Shown here piece by piece: positions 42,769 to 52,057 of a stretch of DNA of 64,000 nucleotides; position 1 is the stretch's first letter; each line of letters opens with the position of its first letter. The position numbers were made by a program, and so were the translations under genes. The notes below the pieces were generated by a model. The model was given only the letters and a program-made list of their open reading frames with translations, was not told the origin of the DNA and did no database searches. The DNA is from Enterococcus saigonensis (GTDB lineage: Bacteria; Bacillota; Bacilli; Lactobacillales; Enterococcaceae): the NCBI RefSeq assembly GCF_011397115.1, contig NZ_AP022822.1:186001-250000 (forward strand). The letters run 5' to 3'.

Positions 42769-43728
42769 ATGAAAAAATATATACTTGGCTTAGGTGTTTT
42801 ACTAAGTGCCGTTGTTCTCACAGCTTGTGGCAATAATAAAGAGGCTAGCAGTCAAAATAACGACGGCAAAATAAAAGCAATTGCGACTTTTTATCCGATG
42901 TATGAATTCACTAAAGAAGTGATGGGAAATGAAGGAGAAGTTGAACTTTTAATTCCGGCAGGAACAGAACCCCACGATTATGAACCAAGTGCTAAAGATA
43001 TTGCAAAAATTTCGGAGGCGGATGCTTTTGTCTACAATAGTGAAGAGATGGAAACATGGGTAGATAAAATTAAAGACAATATCGATAAAGATAAGACCAA
43101 AATGATTGAAGCGTCGCATCAGATTGACTTACTGGCATCTAGTAATGACGGTCATGATCACGATGAAGATGTAGACGAACACGCCCACGAAGACGAACAT
43201 ACCCATTCAAAAGATCCGCATGTCTGGACTGATCCTGTGATGGCAGTGAAAGAAGTAAAGGAAATTCAAGAAGAGTTAGCAGAAAAATATCCGGCTAAAA
43301 AAGCACAATTTGAAAAAAATGCTACTAGTTATATTGCTAAATTAAATGATCTAGATAATAAATATGAAGCAGCTTTTAAAAATGCCCAAAATAAAACATT
43401 TGTAGTGCAACATGCAGCTTTTGGTTATTTAGCTAATCAATATGGTTTAACGCAAGAATCTATTTCTGGTATTTCACCAGATCAAGAGCCTTCGCCAAGT
43501 CGTTTAGCGCAGTTAAAACATTTTGTCGCTGAACATGATACCAAAGTTATCTACTTTGAAGAAAATGCTAATTCGAAAGTAGCAGAAACTTTATCCAAAG
43601 AAACAGGCGTAAAACTAGCGGTTTTAAATCCATTGGAAAGCTTGACACAAAAACAAATAGATCAAGGGGAAAACTATCTTTCTGTAATGGAAAAAAATTT
43701 GCAGGCTTTGCAAGCAACAATTAAGTAA
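42769..43728 (+). CDS. adcA: Zinc ABC transporter substrate-binding lipoprotein
   Basis: A 319-residue cluster A-I solute-binding protein. The lipoprotein signal ends at LSAVVLTAC with Cys20. The zinc-site context PAGTEPHDYEPS, a His/Asp/Glu-rich loop (GHDHDEDVDEHAHEDEHTHS) and DPHVWTDP are all present. It captures zinc at the outer membrane face and feeds the AdcCB transporter encoded next. It lacks the extra C-terminal ZinT-like domain seen in streptococcal AdcA, so it matches the shorter ZnuA-type form. Manganese is a less likely substrate given the His-rich loop. Confidence 0.92.
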   Translation: MKKYILGLGVLLSAVVLTACGNNKEASSQNNDGKIKAIATFYPMYEFTKEVMGNEGEVELLIPAGTEPHDYEPSAKDIAKISEADAFVYNSEEMETWVDKIKDNIDKDKTKMIEASHQIDLLASSNDGHDHDEDVDEHAHEDEHTHSKDPHVWTDPVMAVKEVKEIQEELAEKYPAKKAQFEKNATSYIAKLNDLDNKYEAAFKNAQNKTFVVQHAAFGYLANQYGLTQESISGISPDQEPSPSRLAQLKHFVAEHDTKVIYFEENANSKVAETLSKETGVKLAVLNPLESLTQKQIDQGENYLSVMEKNLQALQATIK

Positions 43729-43850
43729 GGTATGGTAAAAATCGCATTATAGCTAGTTAGTAAATTGAAGCTTGCGATAAAGTAGCCCATATAGTTGTTA
43801 AAATTTTCTACTTATTAACTTTTAACTTTAAAAGAAGAGGAGGCGCAACT

Positions 43851-44534
43851 TTGCGCTATATCGATGTTAAAGATTTAACGTTTTATTACGATGACGAACC
43901 GGTTTTAGAAGATATTTCGTATTACGTAGAGGATGGCGAGTTTGTCATTTTGACTGGTGAAAATGGCGCTGCTAAATCTACCTTAATCAAAGCAACGCTT
44001 GGACTTTTAAAACCGAGTAAAGGTTCTATCGAACTAGCTAAGGAAAATGCGGCGGGAAAAAAGATTAGTATCGGGTATATTCCTCAACAAGTAGCCTCTT
44101 TTAATGCTGGATTTCCGAGTACAGTGGAAGAGCTAGTTCGTTCAGGCCGCTATCCGCGGGGGCGTTGGTTCAAACGCTTGAGTAAAAAAGATCATGAACA
44201 TGTGAAAAAAGCCTTAGAAGCTGTCGGAATGTGGGAAATGCGCCACAAAAAAATTGGTGAACTATCAGGTGGCCAAAAACAGCGTATCAGTTTAGCCCGC
44301 ATTTTTGCGACAGATCCGGATTTATTTATTTTAGATGAACCAACTACGGGAATGGATGAGCAGTCCCGTAATGAATTTTACCGTTTATTGCGGCATAGTG
44401 CTCATCAACATGGCAAGGCCATCTTAATGATTACCCATGATCATGAAGATATTAAACAATATGCGGATCGCCAAATTCGCTTAGTACGTAAAGAAGATTC
44501 GCCATGGCGCTGTTTTCATATCGATCGTGAATAG
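43851..44534 (+). CDS. adcC: Zinc ABC transporter ATP-binding protein
   Basis: A 227-residue ATPase. The Walker A sequence is GENGAAKST (Ala in place of the usual Gly before Lys; I recall the same in streptococcal AdcC). LSGGQKQR is the signature and LFILDEPTTGMD the Walker B. The C-terminal SPWRCFHIDRE resembles AdcC of streptococci. The start is TTG at 43851 after AGAGGAGG. It lies 122 bp after adcA and powers zinc import. Confidence 0.92.
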   Translation: MRYIDVKDLTFYYDDEPVLEDISYYVEDGEFVILTGENGAAKSTLIKATLGLLKPSKGSIELAKENAAGKKISIGYIPQQVASFNAGFPSTVEELVRSGRYPRGRWFKRLSKKDHEHVKKALEAVGMWEMRHKKIGELSGGQKQRISLARIFATDPDLFILDEPTTGMDEQSRNEFYRLLRHSAHQHGKAILMITHDHEDIKQYADRQIRLVRKEDSPWRCFHIDRE

Positions 44535-44610
44535 GATTATCGTTTGTCTAGGCTAAGTTTATTTGTTAAAAAACGCAAGTGTGAAGGTTAACAAAAAGGA
44601 GATTTTATTT

Positions 44611-45450
44611 TTGAGCTTACTAAATTATGAATTTATGCAACGAGCAGTTTTAGCAGCGATTTTTATTGCTGGTATTGCGCCAATGTTAGGGGTATTTTTA
44701 GTGATTCGGCGTCAGTCACTTATGGCGGATACTTTGTCTCATGTATCATTAGCAGGTGTCGCACTCGGATTTTTCTTGAATTTAAATCCGAATTTGACAA
44801 CGATGTTAGTTGTAGTTGTAGCAGCGGTTGTTTTAGAATATTTACGTTCGATGTACCGCAGTTATTCGGAGATTTCCATTGCAATTTTAATGGCTGGTGG
44901 ATTAGCGTTGGCGCTTGTTTTAATGAATTTGTCTGGTGGTAATTCTGCGACAAGTATTCAATCGTACCTTTTTGGCTCAATTGTGACGATTACAAGTGGC
45001 CAAGTTATTTTTCTGGCAGTTTTATTTGTTATTGTCCGTGTATTGTTTTTTTTATTTAAAAGACCAATGTATGTACTAACTTTTGATGAAGATAGCGCTC
45101 ATGTAGATGGACTGCCAGTTCATTTGATGTCCATGGCATTTAATATTTTAACAGGTGTGGCAATTGCCGTGATGATTCCGATTGCCGGGGCACTCCTTAT
45201 TTCGGCAATTATGGTTTTACCAGCAGCTATTGCCATGCGTTTAGGAAAAAGCTTTGATGTGGTGATTTGGATTGCAACCTTTGTCGGTCTTTTTGGAATG
45301 TTGAGTGGTTTGACGACTTCATTTTATTTGGATACGCCACCAGGAGCTACTATTACGCTAGTTTTTATCGGTTTATTTTTAATTGTGAACGTCAGCAAAC
45401 GACTTTTTGTAGCATTACAACGTTTTAAAAATAAAAAAATTTCACAATAA
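44611..45450 (+). CDS. adcB: Zinc ABC transporter permease
   Basis: A 279-residue membrane protein of the ABC-3 family with about seven to eight hydrophobic helices. The N-terminal LLNYEFMQRAVLAAIF and LVIRRQSLMADTLSHVSLAGVA motifs are characteristic of AdcB/ZnuB. A longer frame begins at 44563, but AAGGAG at about 44596-44601 fits a TTG at 44611. Ends with a very strong terminator. Confidence 0.92.
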   Translation: MSLLNYEFMQRAVLAAIFIAGIAPMLGVFLVIRRQSLMADTLSHVSLAGVALGFFLNLNPNLTTMLVVVVAAVVLEYLRSMYRSYSEISIAILMAGGLALALVLMNLSGGNSATSIQSYLFGSIVTITSGQVIFLAVLFVIVRVLFFLFKRPMYVLTFDEDSAHVDGLPVHLMSMAFNILTGVAIAVMIPIAGALLISAIMVLPAAIAMRLGKSFDVVIWIATFVGLFGMLSGLTTSFYLDTPPGATITLVFIGLFLIVNVSKRLFVALQRFKNKKISQ

Positions 45451-45480
45451 AATTGTTTTACTGTAAATTTGTAAACGAAA

Positions 45481-45522
45481 GGAATGGGAGAAGGTCTATA
45501 GACCTTCTCCCATTCCTTTTTT
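45481..45522. terminator. 36-bp perfect palindromic terminator after adcB
   Basis: Positions 45481-45516 form a perfect 18-bp inverted repeat with no loop (left arm GGAATGGGAGAAGGTCTA), followed by six Ts. Confidence 0.9.
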
Positions 45523-45679
45523 ATTTTCACTCGTTAGATTTTTGCCGCACTATTTTGGATATTTTCAAAGAAAGCGTTCACGTTTTACGAACTATTTTGC
45601 TTTTTTTTCAGTTAATGCTCGCTTTTTTTGTAATAAGCCCTTATAATAAGGCGAGAAATTTATCAGGAGAGTGAACAGT

Positions 45680-46498
45680 GTGAAAGTACGTCGTAGTGAA
45701 CGATTAATCGATATGACGCATTATTTATTGGAACATCCTCACGAGTTGATTCCATTAACCTTTTTTGCGAAACGTTACGAATCGGCTAAATCTTCTATCA
45801 GTGAAGACTTGGCTATCGTAAAAAAAACATTTAAAGAGCGGGGAACTGGAATTTTAGATACAATTCCTGGCGCTGCCGGTGGTGTATTATTTGTGCCAGA
45901 AATTCCTTATGAGGATGCAAAAAAATATATTCACGACTTGGCAGAACGTTTATCAGAACAAGACCGCTTGTTACCAGGTGGCTATGTTTATTTATCAGAC
46001 TTGTTGGGAGAACCAGAGTTATTACGACAAGTAGGTCGTATTATTGCTTCAAAATATTTAGGTCAAAAAATCGATGCCGTGATGACAGTCGCGACCAAAG
46101 GGGTGCCAATTGCCCAAGCGGTATCTTCTTATTTGAATGTACCTTTTGTGATCGTACGCCGCGATTCCAAAATTACCGAAGGATCAACCGTTAGTGTAAA
46201 TTACGTTTCCGGTTCTTCGGAACGTATCGAGAAAATGGAATTATCAAAACGTAGCTTAAAACGGGGCTCTCGCGTGTTAGTAGTAGATGATTTCATGAAA
46301 GGCGGCGGTACCGTCAATGGCATGAAGAGTTTAATTGAAGAATTTGAATGTGAATTAGTTGGGGTAACCGTTTTTGCTGAAACGAAGTTTAAAGGCATCA
46401 AAGCAATTAAAGATTATACCTCTTTGCTTTATGTAGAAGATGTTGATACCAAAACCAAGACTATTTCTGTTGTACCAGGAAATTATTTTTCTGCATAA
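45680..46498 (+). CDS. purR: Purine operon repressor PurR
   Basis: A 272-residue protein of the Bacillus-type PurR family. An N-terminal winged helix (KVRRSERLIDMTHYLLEHP to SSISEDLAIVKK) is joined to a phosphoribosyltransferase domain whose PRPP loop is RVLVVDDFMKGGGTV. PRPP releases it from PurBox DNA. AGGAG at 45665-45669 fits a GTG at 45680 better than the GTG at 45671. Just upstream, TTTTACGAACTAT (45583-45595) is two bases from AWWWCCGAACWWT and might mediate self-control. glmU and prs follow after the inserted catabolic genes. Confidence 0.95.
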   Translation: MKVRRSERLIDMTHYLLEHPHELIPLTFFAKRYESAKSSISEDLAIVKKTFKERGTGILDTIPGAAGGVLFVPEIPYEDAKKYIHDLAERLSEQDRLLPGGYVYLSDLLGEPELLRQVGRIIASKYLGQKIDAVMTVATKGVPIAQAVSSYLNVPFVIVRRDSKITEGSTVSVNYVSGSSERIEKMELSKRSLKRGSRVLVVDDFMKGGGTVNGMKSLIEEFECELVGVTVFAETKFKGIKAIKDYTSLLYVEDVDTKTKTISVVPGNYFSA

Positions 46499-46504
46499 AA
46501 ACAG

Positions 46505-46539
46505 GCAACCTTACAAGGTATTGTAAGGTTGTTTTTTTT
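46505..46539 (+). terminator. Terminator of purR
   Basis: CAACCTTACAA pairs with TTGTAAGGTTG across a 4-nt loop, with eight Ts. Confidence 0.92.
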
Positions 46540-46635
46540 GTCAAGATACAAATTCTAATAATTGCTGACTTGGCAAAAGAACGCTTTATTTGTATAGTTA
46601 GACTAAAGTTAAACAATGGAAAGCCGGGATAGATT

Positions 46636-47511
46636 GTGGATACATATAAGATTAATACCGACAATGGTACCAAATTGGATTTACTAGTATTAACGTGTCA
46701 AAAACCAAAGGCAATTGTGCAAATTATTCACGGAGCATTAGAATATAAAGAACGCTATCTTCCTTTTGCAAAATTTTTACAAAGTCATAATTTTGTAGTT
46801 ATTTTGTCTGATAATAGAGGACACGGTGCATCGGTGTCTGCAGCAGATCCGTTTGGAGTAATGGAAAGTTTTTCTACCTTAGTCAATGATCAAGTAATTA
46901 TCAGCGATTTTATTCAAACGAAATATCCTAATTTACCGCTTTATTTATTCGGTCATTCTTTTGGTTCTATCATTGCCCGTAATTATTTACAAAAAAATGA
47001 TCAACGAGTGACGAAAGTCGCATTAACCGGGACGGCAAATTATGTACCGGTAGTTCCATTAGGAATAGCTGTAGGTAAGTTTTTTTTACGTTTCAACGAT
47101 AATCAAAAACAAAACAAATTTTTGAATTGGCTTTCTGGCAACATGGGCGTTGAGCACGATTGGCTAAGCAATAATCCAGCAAATAATGCACAATGCCGGC
47201 AAGATAAACAGATGGTACCTGTTTATCCAGTCCGAAGTTTACTAACTATTTGGGAAGGGGATCGTCAATTAAAAAATTATTCTGCTTATCACTGTCAAAA
47301 CCCCCAATTACCTATTTTAAGTGTGGTAGGAGCACAAGATGTTAAAATAACGGGCGGAAAAAAAGGACTGGCAGATACACTTGCCACATTAAAGAAAATC
47401 GGCTATACAAATGTTAAAAGTATTGAGATGCCGGGGATGAAACATGAAGTCTTAAATGAACTTGACAAGCAAGCCGTTTATACCGTCTTACTGAATTTTT
47501 TGGAAGAATAA
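46636..47511 (+). CDS. Alpha/beta hydrolase, lysophospholipase/monoacylglycerol lipase-like
   Basis: A 291-residue serine hydrolase. HGALEYKERYLPFAKFLQSH with the DNRGHG motif, the nucleophile elbow FGHSFGS, and a C-terminal GMKHEVLNE histidine define the monoacylglycerol lipase/PldB group. No signal peptide, so cytoplasmic. The start is GTG, with only a weak ribosome binding site (GGAAAG). Substrate not determined. Confidence 0.85.
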   Translation: MDTYKINTDNGTKLDLLVLTCQKPKAIVQIIHGALEYKERYLPFAKFLQSHNFVVILSDNRGHGASVSAADPFGVMESFSTLVNDQVIISDFIQTKYPNLPLYLFGHSFGSIIARNYLQKNDQRVTKVALTGTANYVPVVPLGIAVGKFFLRFNDNQKQNKFLNWLSGNMGVEHDWLSNNPANNAQCRQDKQMVPVYPVRSLLTIWEGDRQLKNYSAYHCQNPQLPILSVVGAQDVKITGGKKGLADTLATLKKIGYTNVKSIEMPGMKHEVLNELDKQAVYTVLLNFLEE

Positions 47512-47512
47512 T

Positions 47513-47559
47513 AAAAAACCGGAATGACAACATGAAAGATGTTGTCATTCCGGTTTTTT
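47513..47559. terminator. Bidirectional terminator
   Basis: A 21-bp perfect stem (left arm AAAAAACCGGAATGACAACA) with a 5-nt loop and T-run separates the convergent lipase and YczE-like genes. Confidence 0.93.
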
Positions 47560-47566
47560 AATAAAA

Positions 47567-48184
47567 TTATTCCCATTTTTTTGAAAGGAAGAAGCTTTCT
47601 TTTTCCAGAATTTTAGTCAGCAATTTAACAAAAAAACTAACGAAAGGGCCAATTAGAATTACCCCTAAAATGGTACCAACACCTATTGAAGCACCTAGTA
47701 AAATCCCCAATGATAAAAAGAAAACATCTAGTAAAAGACGCACAATGCCCATGTCCTGACTTGTCTTTTGAGCTAAAAAAATAGAAAAGGCCTCAACGGC
47801 GCCACTGCCAACATCAGCACAAATATAAAGTGCTATTCCGATTGAAAAAAATAAAATTCCTATGAATAGTTTGAGATAAGAAAATCCAGTGAGGGGAAGA
47901 AAATAAGGAAATAATTTGAACCAAAAATCAATAAGACTTCCTAAACCAAATGCGTATAATACGCTACCGATTTTGACAAAGTTGCGATCAAACAAAAATA
48001 AAACTGTCAGTAATAGCAGTCCAGCTACTATACAACTGATGCCAAACGATAATTGCAATTGATCAGCTATACCAAGTGAGAATGTACTAAACGCATCCAT
48101 GCCCATTGCGGCAGAACTAAACAGTGCAGCGCCAAAAGAAGCGCTTAGGAGTCCAGTGCTAAACAAGCTAATTTTTTTATACAT
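47567..48184 (-). CDS. YczE/YitT-type integral membrane protein
   Basis: A 205-residue protein with about five membrane segments; the N-terminal GLLSASFGAALFSSAAMGMDAFSTF and the later GIALYICADVGSGAVEAFSIFLAQKT repeat-like halves are typical of the YczE family. Function unknown. It lies 58 bp after the GH1 gene and in the same direction, so it may be the last gene of the cellobiose operon. Confidence 0.75.
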   Translation of the reverse strand: MYKKISLFSTGLLSASFGAALFSSAAMGMDAFSTFSLGIADQLQLSFGISCIVAGLLLLTVLFLFDRNFVKIGSVLYAFGLGSLIDFWFKLFPYFLPLTGFSYLKLFIGILFFSIGIALYICADVGSGAVEAFSIFLAQKTSQDMGIVRLLLDVFFLSLGILLGASIGVGTILGVILIGPFVSFFVKLLTKILEKESFFLSKKWE

Positions 48185-48242
48185 AGTACCTCCATTTCTA
48201 AAAAGGCAGGCACAGCTTTTAGTCGCGTGCCTGCTGTCTATC

Positions 48243-49691
48243 TTAATGTTCAGTTACTAAATAATTATCTACTGCTAACTTTGCGCCGTTTGTCGCAATT
48301 ACTTGTTGATACCAATAAAAGGAATCCTTTTTATAGCGATTTAAATCTTTTTCATCTTCATCGGTACGATTAACATAAACAAAACCATACCGTTTTTTGT
48401 AGCCGTTACTTGTAGATAATAAATCAATGTATGACCACGGGCAGTAAGCTAATAATTCGACGCCGTTGTCAATCGCATTTTTCATAGCGATAACGTGTTT
48501 TTGCAAGTAATCAATTCGATAGTGGTCATGGATACGACCGTCTTCTTCTAATGTGTCGTAAGCACCCATACCATTTTCTGTAATCATCAATGGCACGTTG
48601 TAACGGGTGGCAATATCGCGCAGAGTATATTCTAAACCTGTTGGGTCAATCGTCCAATCCCAGTCGGTTGTGTCTAAGTTTGGATTTTTGACCATCTCAT
48701 AGAAATCCGGTTGAATTTCTTCTCCGCTAAATTGTCCTTTTACGCCTGAAATATTTACCCCTTGGTATTGACGTGTAGCATCTTTTTTAGGTGCTTTGGC
48801 ACACATCGAAGAATAGTAGTTAATTGCAATAAAGTCAGACATAGCCGATTGACAAATTTTTTCATCTTCTTCGTGGAAGAGTGGTTGCATATCGTGCTCT
48901 TTTAAATAACGAAAAGCTGATTCTGTATAAAAACCTTTTAAATACATATCTAAAAAATATTGATTTCGTAAATCTTGGGCATTCATGGCAGCACGTGCAT
49001 CTTCTGGTTTAGAAGTTAATGGGTAGATAGGGTCATAACCTAATGCTGGTCCAATTGTTCCCCCTTCTACTAGCTCATGACATAATTTAGTAGCTAGTTT
49101 ATCAGCCAAATGCATATGATGGTTAATTTGGTAACGCATTCTGGCATCATTTAGATATTTTTCTGGAACATAGTTTTTCTTTGTCCAATATTGCACAATA
49201 ATACTTTGTTCGTTGATACTAATCCATTTTTTCACTTTATGCCCAAATTCTTTGAAAATTAATTCAGCAAATTCAGCAAAGTCAAAAATAGATTGGCGAT
49301 CTACCCAGCCATCGTATTTTTCTACTAGCGCCATAGGCATATCATAATGGTATAAAGTTGGGATAGGCTCAATGCCGTTTGCTAGTAATTCATCAATTAA
49401 ATCGTGATAAAACTGTAGGCCTTTTTGATTAACTTCACCTACGCCATCTGGTAAAACGCGTGCCCAAGCAATGGAGAAGCGATAACAATTCATCCCCAAC
49501 TCTTTCATTAAAGCAACATCTTCTTTCATACGATGGTAGTGATCGCTTGTAACGGAGGCGTCAGCAAATTGGCCGCCTTGATTATTGATATCTTGCATAG
49601 ATTCTTTTTTTCCATCCATTAAAGCAGCGCCTTCTACTTGATAAGCGCTAGTAGCAGCACCCCATAAAAAGTTTTTTGGAAATTGTTTCAT
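48243..49691 (-). CDS. 6-phospho-beta-glucosidase, GH1
   Basis: A 482-residue GH1 enzyme. The acid/base is Glu161 in SINEQS and the nucleophile is in MITENGMGA. The phosphate-binding C-terminal motif STSNGYKKRYGFVYV matches 6-phospho-beta-glucosidases. A longer frame opens at 49709, but GAAGGAG at about 49701 fits the ATG at 49691. It follows the EIIA gene of the same operon and would split cellobiose-6'-phosphate or aryl-glucoside phosphates made by the PTS. An inverted repeat, TTCGTTTT/AAAACGAA (49809-49830), lies in the 173-bp gap after EIIA, of unknown role. Confidence 0.93.
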   Translation of the reverse strand: MKQFPKNFLWGAATSAYQVEGAALMDGKKESMQDINNQGGQFADASVTSDHYHRMKEDVALMKELGMNCYRFSIAWARVLPDGVGEVNQKGLQFYHDLIDELLANGIEPIPTLYHYDMPMALVEKYDGWVDRQSIFDFAEFAELIFKEFGHKVKKWISINEQSIIVQYWTKKNYVPEKYLNDARMRYQINHHMHLADKLATKLCHELVEGGTIGPALGYDPIYPLTSKPEDARAAMNAQDLRNQYFLDMYLKGFYTESAFRYLKEHDMQPLFHEEDEKICQSAMSDFIAINYYSSMCAKAPKKDATRQYQGVNISGVKGQFSGEEIQPDFYEMVKNPNLDTTDWDWTIDPTGLEYTLRDIATRYNVPLMITENGMGAYDTLEEDGRIHDHYRIDYLQKHVIAMKNAIDNGVELLAYCPWSYIDLLSTSNGYKKRYGFVYVNRTDEDEKDLNRYKKDSFYWYQQVIATNGAKLAVDNYLVTEH

Positions 49692-49864
49692 GTTGCATTT
49701 CTCCTTCATAATTTATTGCGTCAAATAAGTCTTGGATAGGTTTTGAAATAACCAATAAGATATTTTTTAGTTATTTCAGAACAGCTATCAAGAGGACTTG
49801 TTAAACGCTTCGTTTTGTATTTAAAACGAAAAAGACACGTCATTGGTCGGACTTCTTCAGCGTT

Positions 49865-50206
49865 TTAGCGGGTTGAAACTATTTCAAATAAATCAATTAA
49901 ATCGCGCGTTATGTTCACTTCGCTGGTAATTGTCATTAAGTGATCTTGCGCATGAGTAAATAAGAGACAAGATTCGTAATTATGCCCACGAGCTTCATTT
50001 TGAATAACTTCAGTTTGTGCTTTATGAGCAAGTAAAATGTTTTCCTTAGCTTCTTTCAAGTGTTCTTTGGCAGCAGCAAATTCCATTTTTTTAGCCGCCG
50101 TAATTGCTTCTTGTGCTTTTGTACGCCCGTTGCCGGCGTGAATAATGATTTGCATTGCCACAGTAAGCAATTCATTTTCGGTCTCTTCCATTAATTTCAT
50201 TTCCAT
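49865..50206 (-). CDS. PTS lactose/cellobiose EIIA
   Basis: A 113-residue all-helical EIIA of the lactose/chitobiose family. Phospho-acceptor His lies in LLAHKAQTEVIQ, and the second helical HAQDHLMT is near the C-terminus. AAAGGAG fits ATG 50206; the GTG at 50215 overlaps it. The second-to-last PTS component in the order EIIB, EIIC, EIIA. Confidence 0.92.
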   Translation of the reverse strand: MEMKLMEETENELLTVAMQIIIHAGNGRTKAQEAITAAKKMEFAAAKEHLKEAKENILLAHKAQTEVIQNEARGHNYESCLLFTHAQDHLMTITSEVNITRDLIDLFEIVSTR

Positions 50207-50232
50207 TACGTACACTCCTTTTATTTAAATTG

Positions 50233-51501
50233 TTATGCGATTGACTCTACTGGTGATTTCAGTTCTGTTTGTTGGCCTGTTTTTAATTCCTCGGCAAGTA
50301 CTTCTTTTTCATAGACTTTGAAGAAGGGATACCAAATTCCAAAGTAGATTGCAAATAAGACAAAGTAAACGATGACTGCACGGAAATCTTTAGTTAAAAT
50401 GACACTCGAAATGGGTGCAGGAATTTGAGCTAGTTGCATTAACTCATAAGGGATTTTTAATAACCCGCCTTTCATTGCAAACCAAACGACACAACACCCG
50501 ACGATAGAATTTATCCACATTGGCATCATTAAAATAGGATTCATCACGACCGGGGCACTGAAAACAAGCGGCTCATTAATATTGAAAATAGATGGGCCAA
50601 TGCAGATGCGTCCTAAAGTTTTTAATTTTTGGGATTTAGAGAACATCATCATAATGTTTAACGCCAATGTGGCACCAGTTCCGCCCATCATGATCAGTCC
50701 GATACTATAAACTACTTCATTGGTAACAATATTGCCGGGTTCTAACCCTTTTTGAACAGCTAACGTGTTGGCTGCAATTCCAGCGATAAAAATCGGATTT
50801 TGAATCGCTGACCATAACCAAGTTGAAATTCCCATGGAGTAAAAGAACGCTGGAATTAAGACCAGTAAAATTAATCCAGGTAAAGATTGGCCAAAATCTT
50901 GAATCGGAGCAAAAAGTCCGATAATAACTTCGAAAATATCGATTTTTAGACCAAAAATTAGGCTAGCCCAAAAGGCAAGACTTGTAAAAATCGGAATGAT
51001 ATTGTTGATCCACTCAAGAACAAAATCAGGCATTTCACTTTCTTTAAAAAGATTAAGCTTAGTATAAAGGTGGAAAATGAGACTGATTACCCCGCCGACA
51101 ATGACACCAATTAAAATTCCAGAAGGTCCGATGCGATCCATTGCATAAGTTCCTTCTTTTGCACCAACGGGTTGTAAAAACATCAGCAACGAACAAATAG
51201 AAACGATGCCGGCAGTAATGGCATATTTACTGTGATGCAGTTTTTCCATATACTGATTGGCAACCATAAAAGCTGCAATTAAACCAATAAGCCCGAAAGA
51301 ATAATTGGAGATATTTCCTAAATCGGGTAATACAGGTAGATAAGAACGAAAAACGTTGTAAAAAAATACAAGTGAACCAGTTAAAATAAACGGTATTAAT
51401 TTTTGCATGGCACTGGACAGTCCGGCAACAGCTGGTTTTTGAGTGAAAACTCTCGCTTTGGGGGCAAAAGAATTACCTAACCAATCCATAAATTTTTTCA
51501 T
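50233..51501 (-). CDS. PTS cellobiose-type EIIC
   Basis: A 422-residue permease with about ten membrane helices. Family motifs near INEPLVFSAPVVMNPILMMPMW, which contains the sugar-contacting glutamate, and the N-terminal FAPKARVFTQKPAVAGLSSAMQKLIPF are present. TAGGAG fits ATG at 51501. It imports a beta-diglucoside such as cellobiose. Confidence 0.92.
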   Translation of the reverse strand: MKKFMDWLGNSFAPKARVFTQKPAVAGLSSAMQKLIPFILTGSLVFFYNVFRSYLPVLPDLGNISNYSFGLIGLIAAFMVANQYMEKLHHSKYAITAGIVSICSLLMFLQPVGAKEGTYAMDRIGPSGILIGVIVGGVISLIFHLYTKLNLFKESEMPDFVLEWINNIIPIFTSLAFWASLIFGLKIDIFEVIIGLFAPIQDFGQSLPGLILLVLIPAFFYSMGISTWLWSAIQNPIFIAGIAANTLAVQKGLEPGNIVTNEVVYSIGLIMMGGTGATLALNIMMMFSKSQKLKTLGRICIGPSIFNINEPLVFSAPVVMNPILMMPMWINSIVGCCVVWFAMKGGLLKIPYELMQLAQIPAPISSVILTKDFRAVIVYFVLFAIYFGIWYPFFKVYEKEVLAEELKTGQQTELKSPVESIA

Positions 51502-51548
51502 CTGAACTACTCCTATCAATTATTTTTTGCAGTGGGAAAATGGGATGT

Positions 51549-51863
51549 TTAAGCTTGGATATGTTCTAAAGCAAATTTGAGCAAGCCTGGACCATCTAGC
51601 ATGCCATAAATATCTTGTGGAATGACTTCAACAGGAACACTGTATGGCGCCGCTTGTTCTTGCATTTGTTCTTTTAATGAAGCGTAATGAGGCCCAAGCA
51701 ATAAAATGTCAATTGCGTCTAGATATTGGGGGATTTCACTTTCGCTGCGGGCTTCCACAGAAGCATTGACTCCTTGTTTTTTTGCCGCTTTACGTGTTTT
51801 TTGGGCTAAAAAACCACTGGACATTCCTGCACCACAACAAAGTAAGACATTAATATTTTCCAT
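51549..51863 (-). CDS. PTS lactose/cellobiose EIIB
   Basis: A 104-residue EIIB with the phosphocysteine loop CCGAGMSSG (Cys10). The ATG follows GGAGGAATTTATC. It is the first gene of the cel-type operon read leftward: EIIB, EIIC, EIIA, GH1 and perhaps the YczE-like gene. Confidence 0.93.
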   Translation of the reverse strand: MENINVLLCCGAGMSSGFLAQKTRKAAKKQGVNASVEARSESEIPQYLDAIDILLLGPHYASLKEQMQEQAAPYSVPVEVIPQDIYGMLDGPGLLKFALEHIQA

Positions 51864-51930
51864 GATAAATTCCTCCGAATATGTTTTTTTATTTTTTTGT
51901 TTTCTTCAACCGGTTGCTGTTTACATGTCT

Positions 51931-51959
51931 ATTATTAAACGAAAATTGTTATGTCTCAA
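51931..51959 (-). promoter_or_regulatory. Promoter of the cellobiose PTS operon
   Basis: On the minus strand -35 TTGAGA (51954-51959) and -10 AATAAT (51931-51936) are 17 bp apart. Confidence 0.6.
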
Positions 51960-51965
51960 ATTTAC

Positions 51966-51988
51966 TTTTGCACGGGTGCGGTGCAAAA
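51966..51988. promoter_or_regulatory. Palindrome between divergent cel and regulator promoters
   Basis: TTTTGCAC, seven bases, then GTGCAAAA is an 8+8 perfect inverted repeat. It sits 6 bp upstream of the cel -35 and 8 bp upstream of the regulator -35, a natural activator site for the adjacent LicR-type protein. Confidence 0.55.
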
Positions 51989-51996
51989 AACTGTAA

Positions 51997-52025
51997 TTGT
52001 AAACACTACCAAGAGTGGCTATAAT
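51997..52025 (+). promoter_or_regulatory. Promoter of the LicR-type regulator
   Basis: The -35 TTGTAA (51997-52002), 17-bp spacer and -10 TATAAT (52020-52025). Confidence 0.75.
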
Positions 52026-52057
52026 TGAAAATGTAAAATAAGTGAAGGAGTGAACGA

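Noticed and set aside
43969..43995. Walker A substitution (GENGAAKST) in AdcC as a sign of an inactive ATPase.
   Set aside because: The same Ala is, as I recall, normal in the AdcC family, and all other motifs are intact.
49809..49830. TTCGTTTT/AAAACGAA repeat between EIIA and GH1 as a terminator.
   Set aside because: No T-run follows on the minus strand and it would split the operon from its glucosidase; left as a possible processing hairpin.
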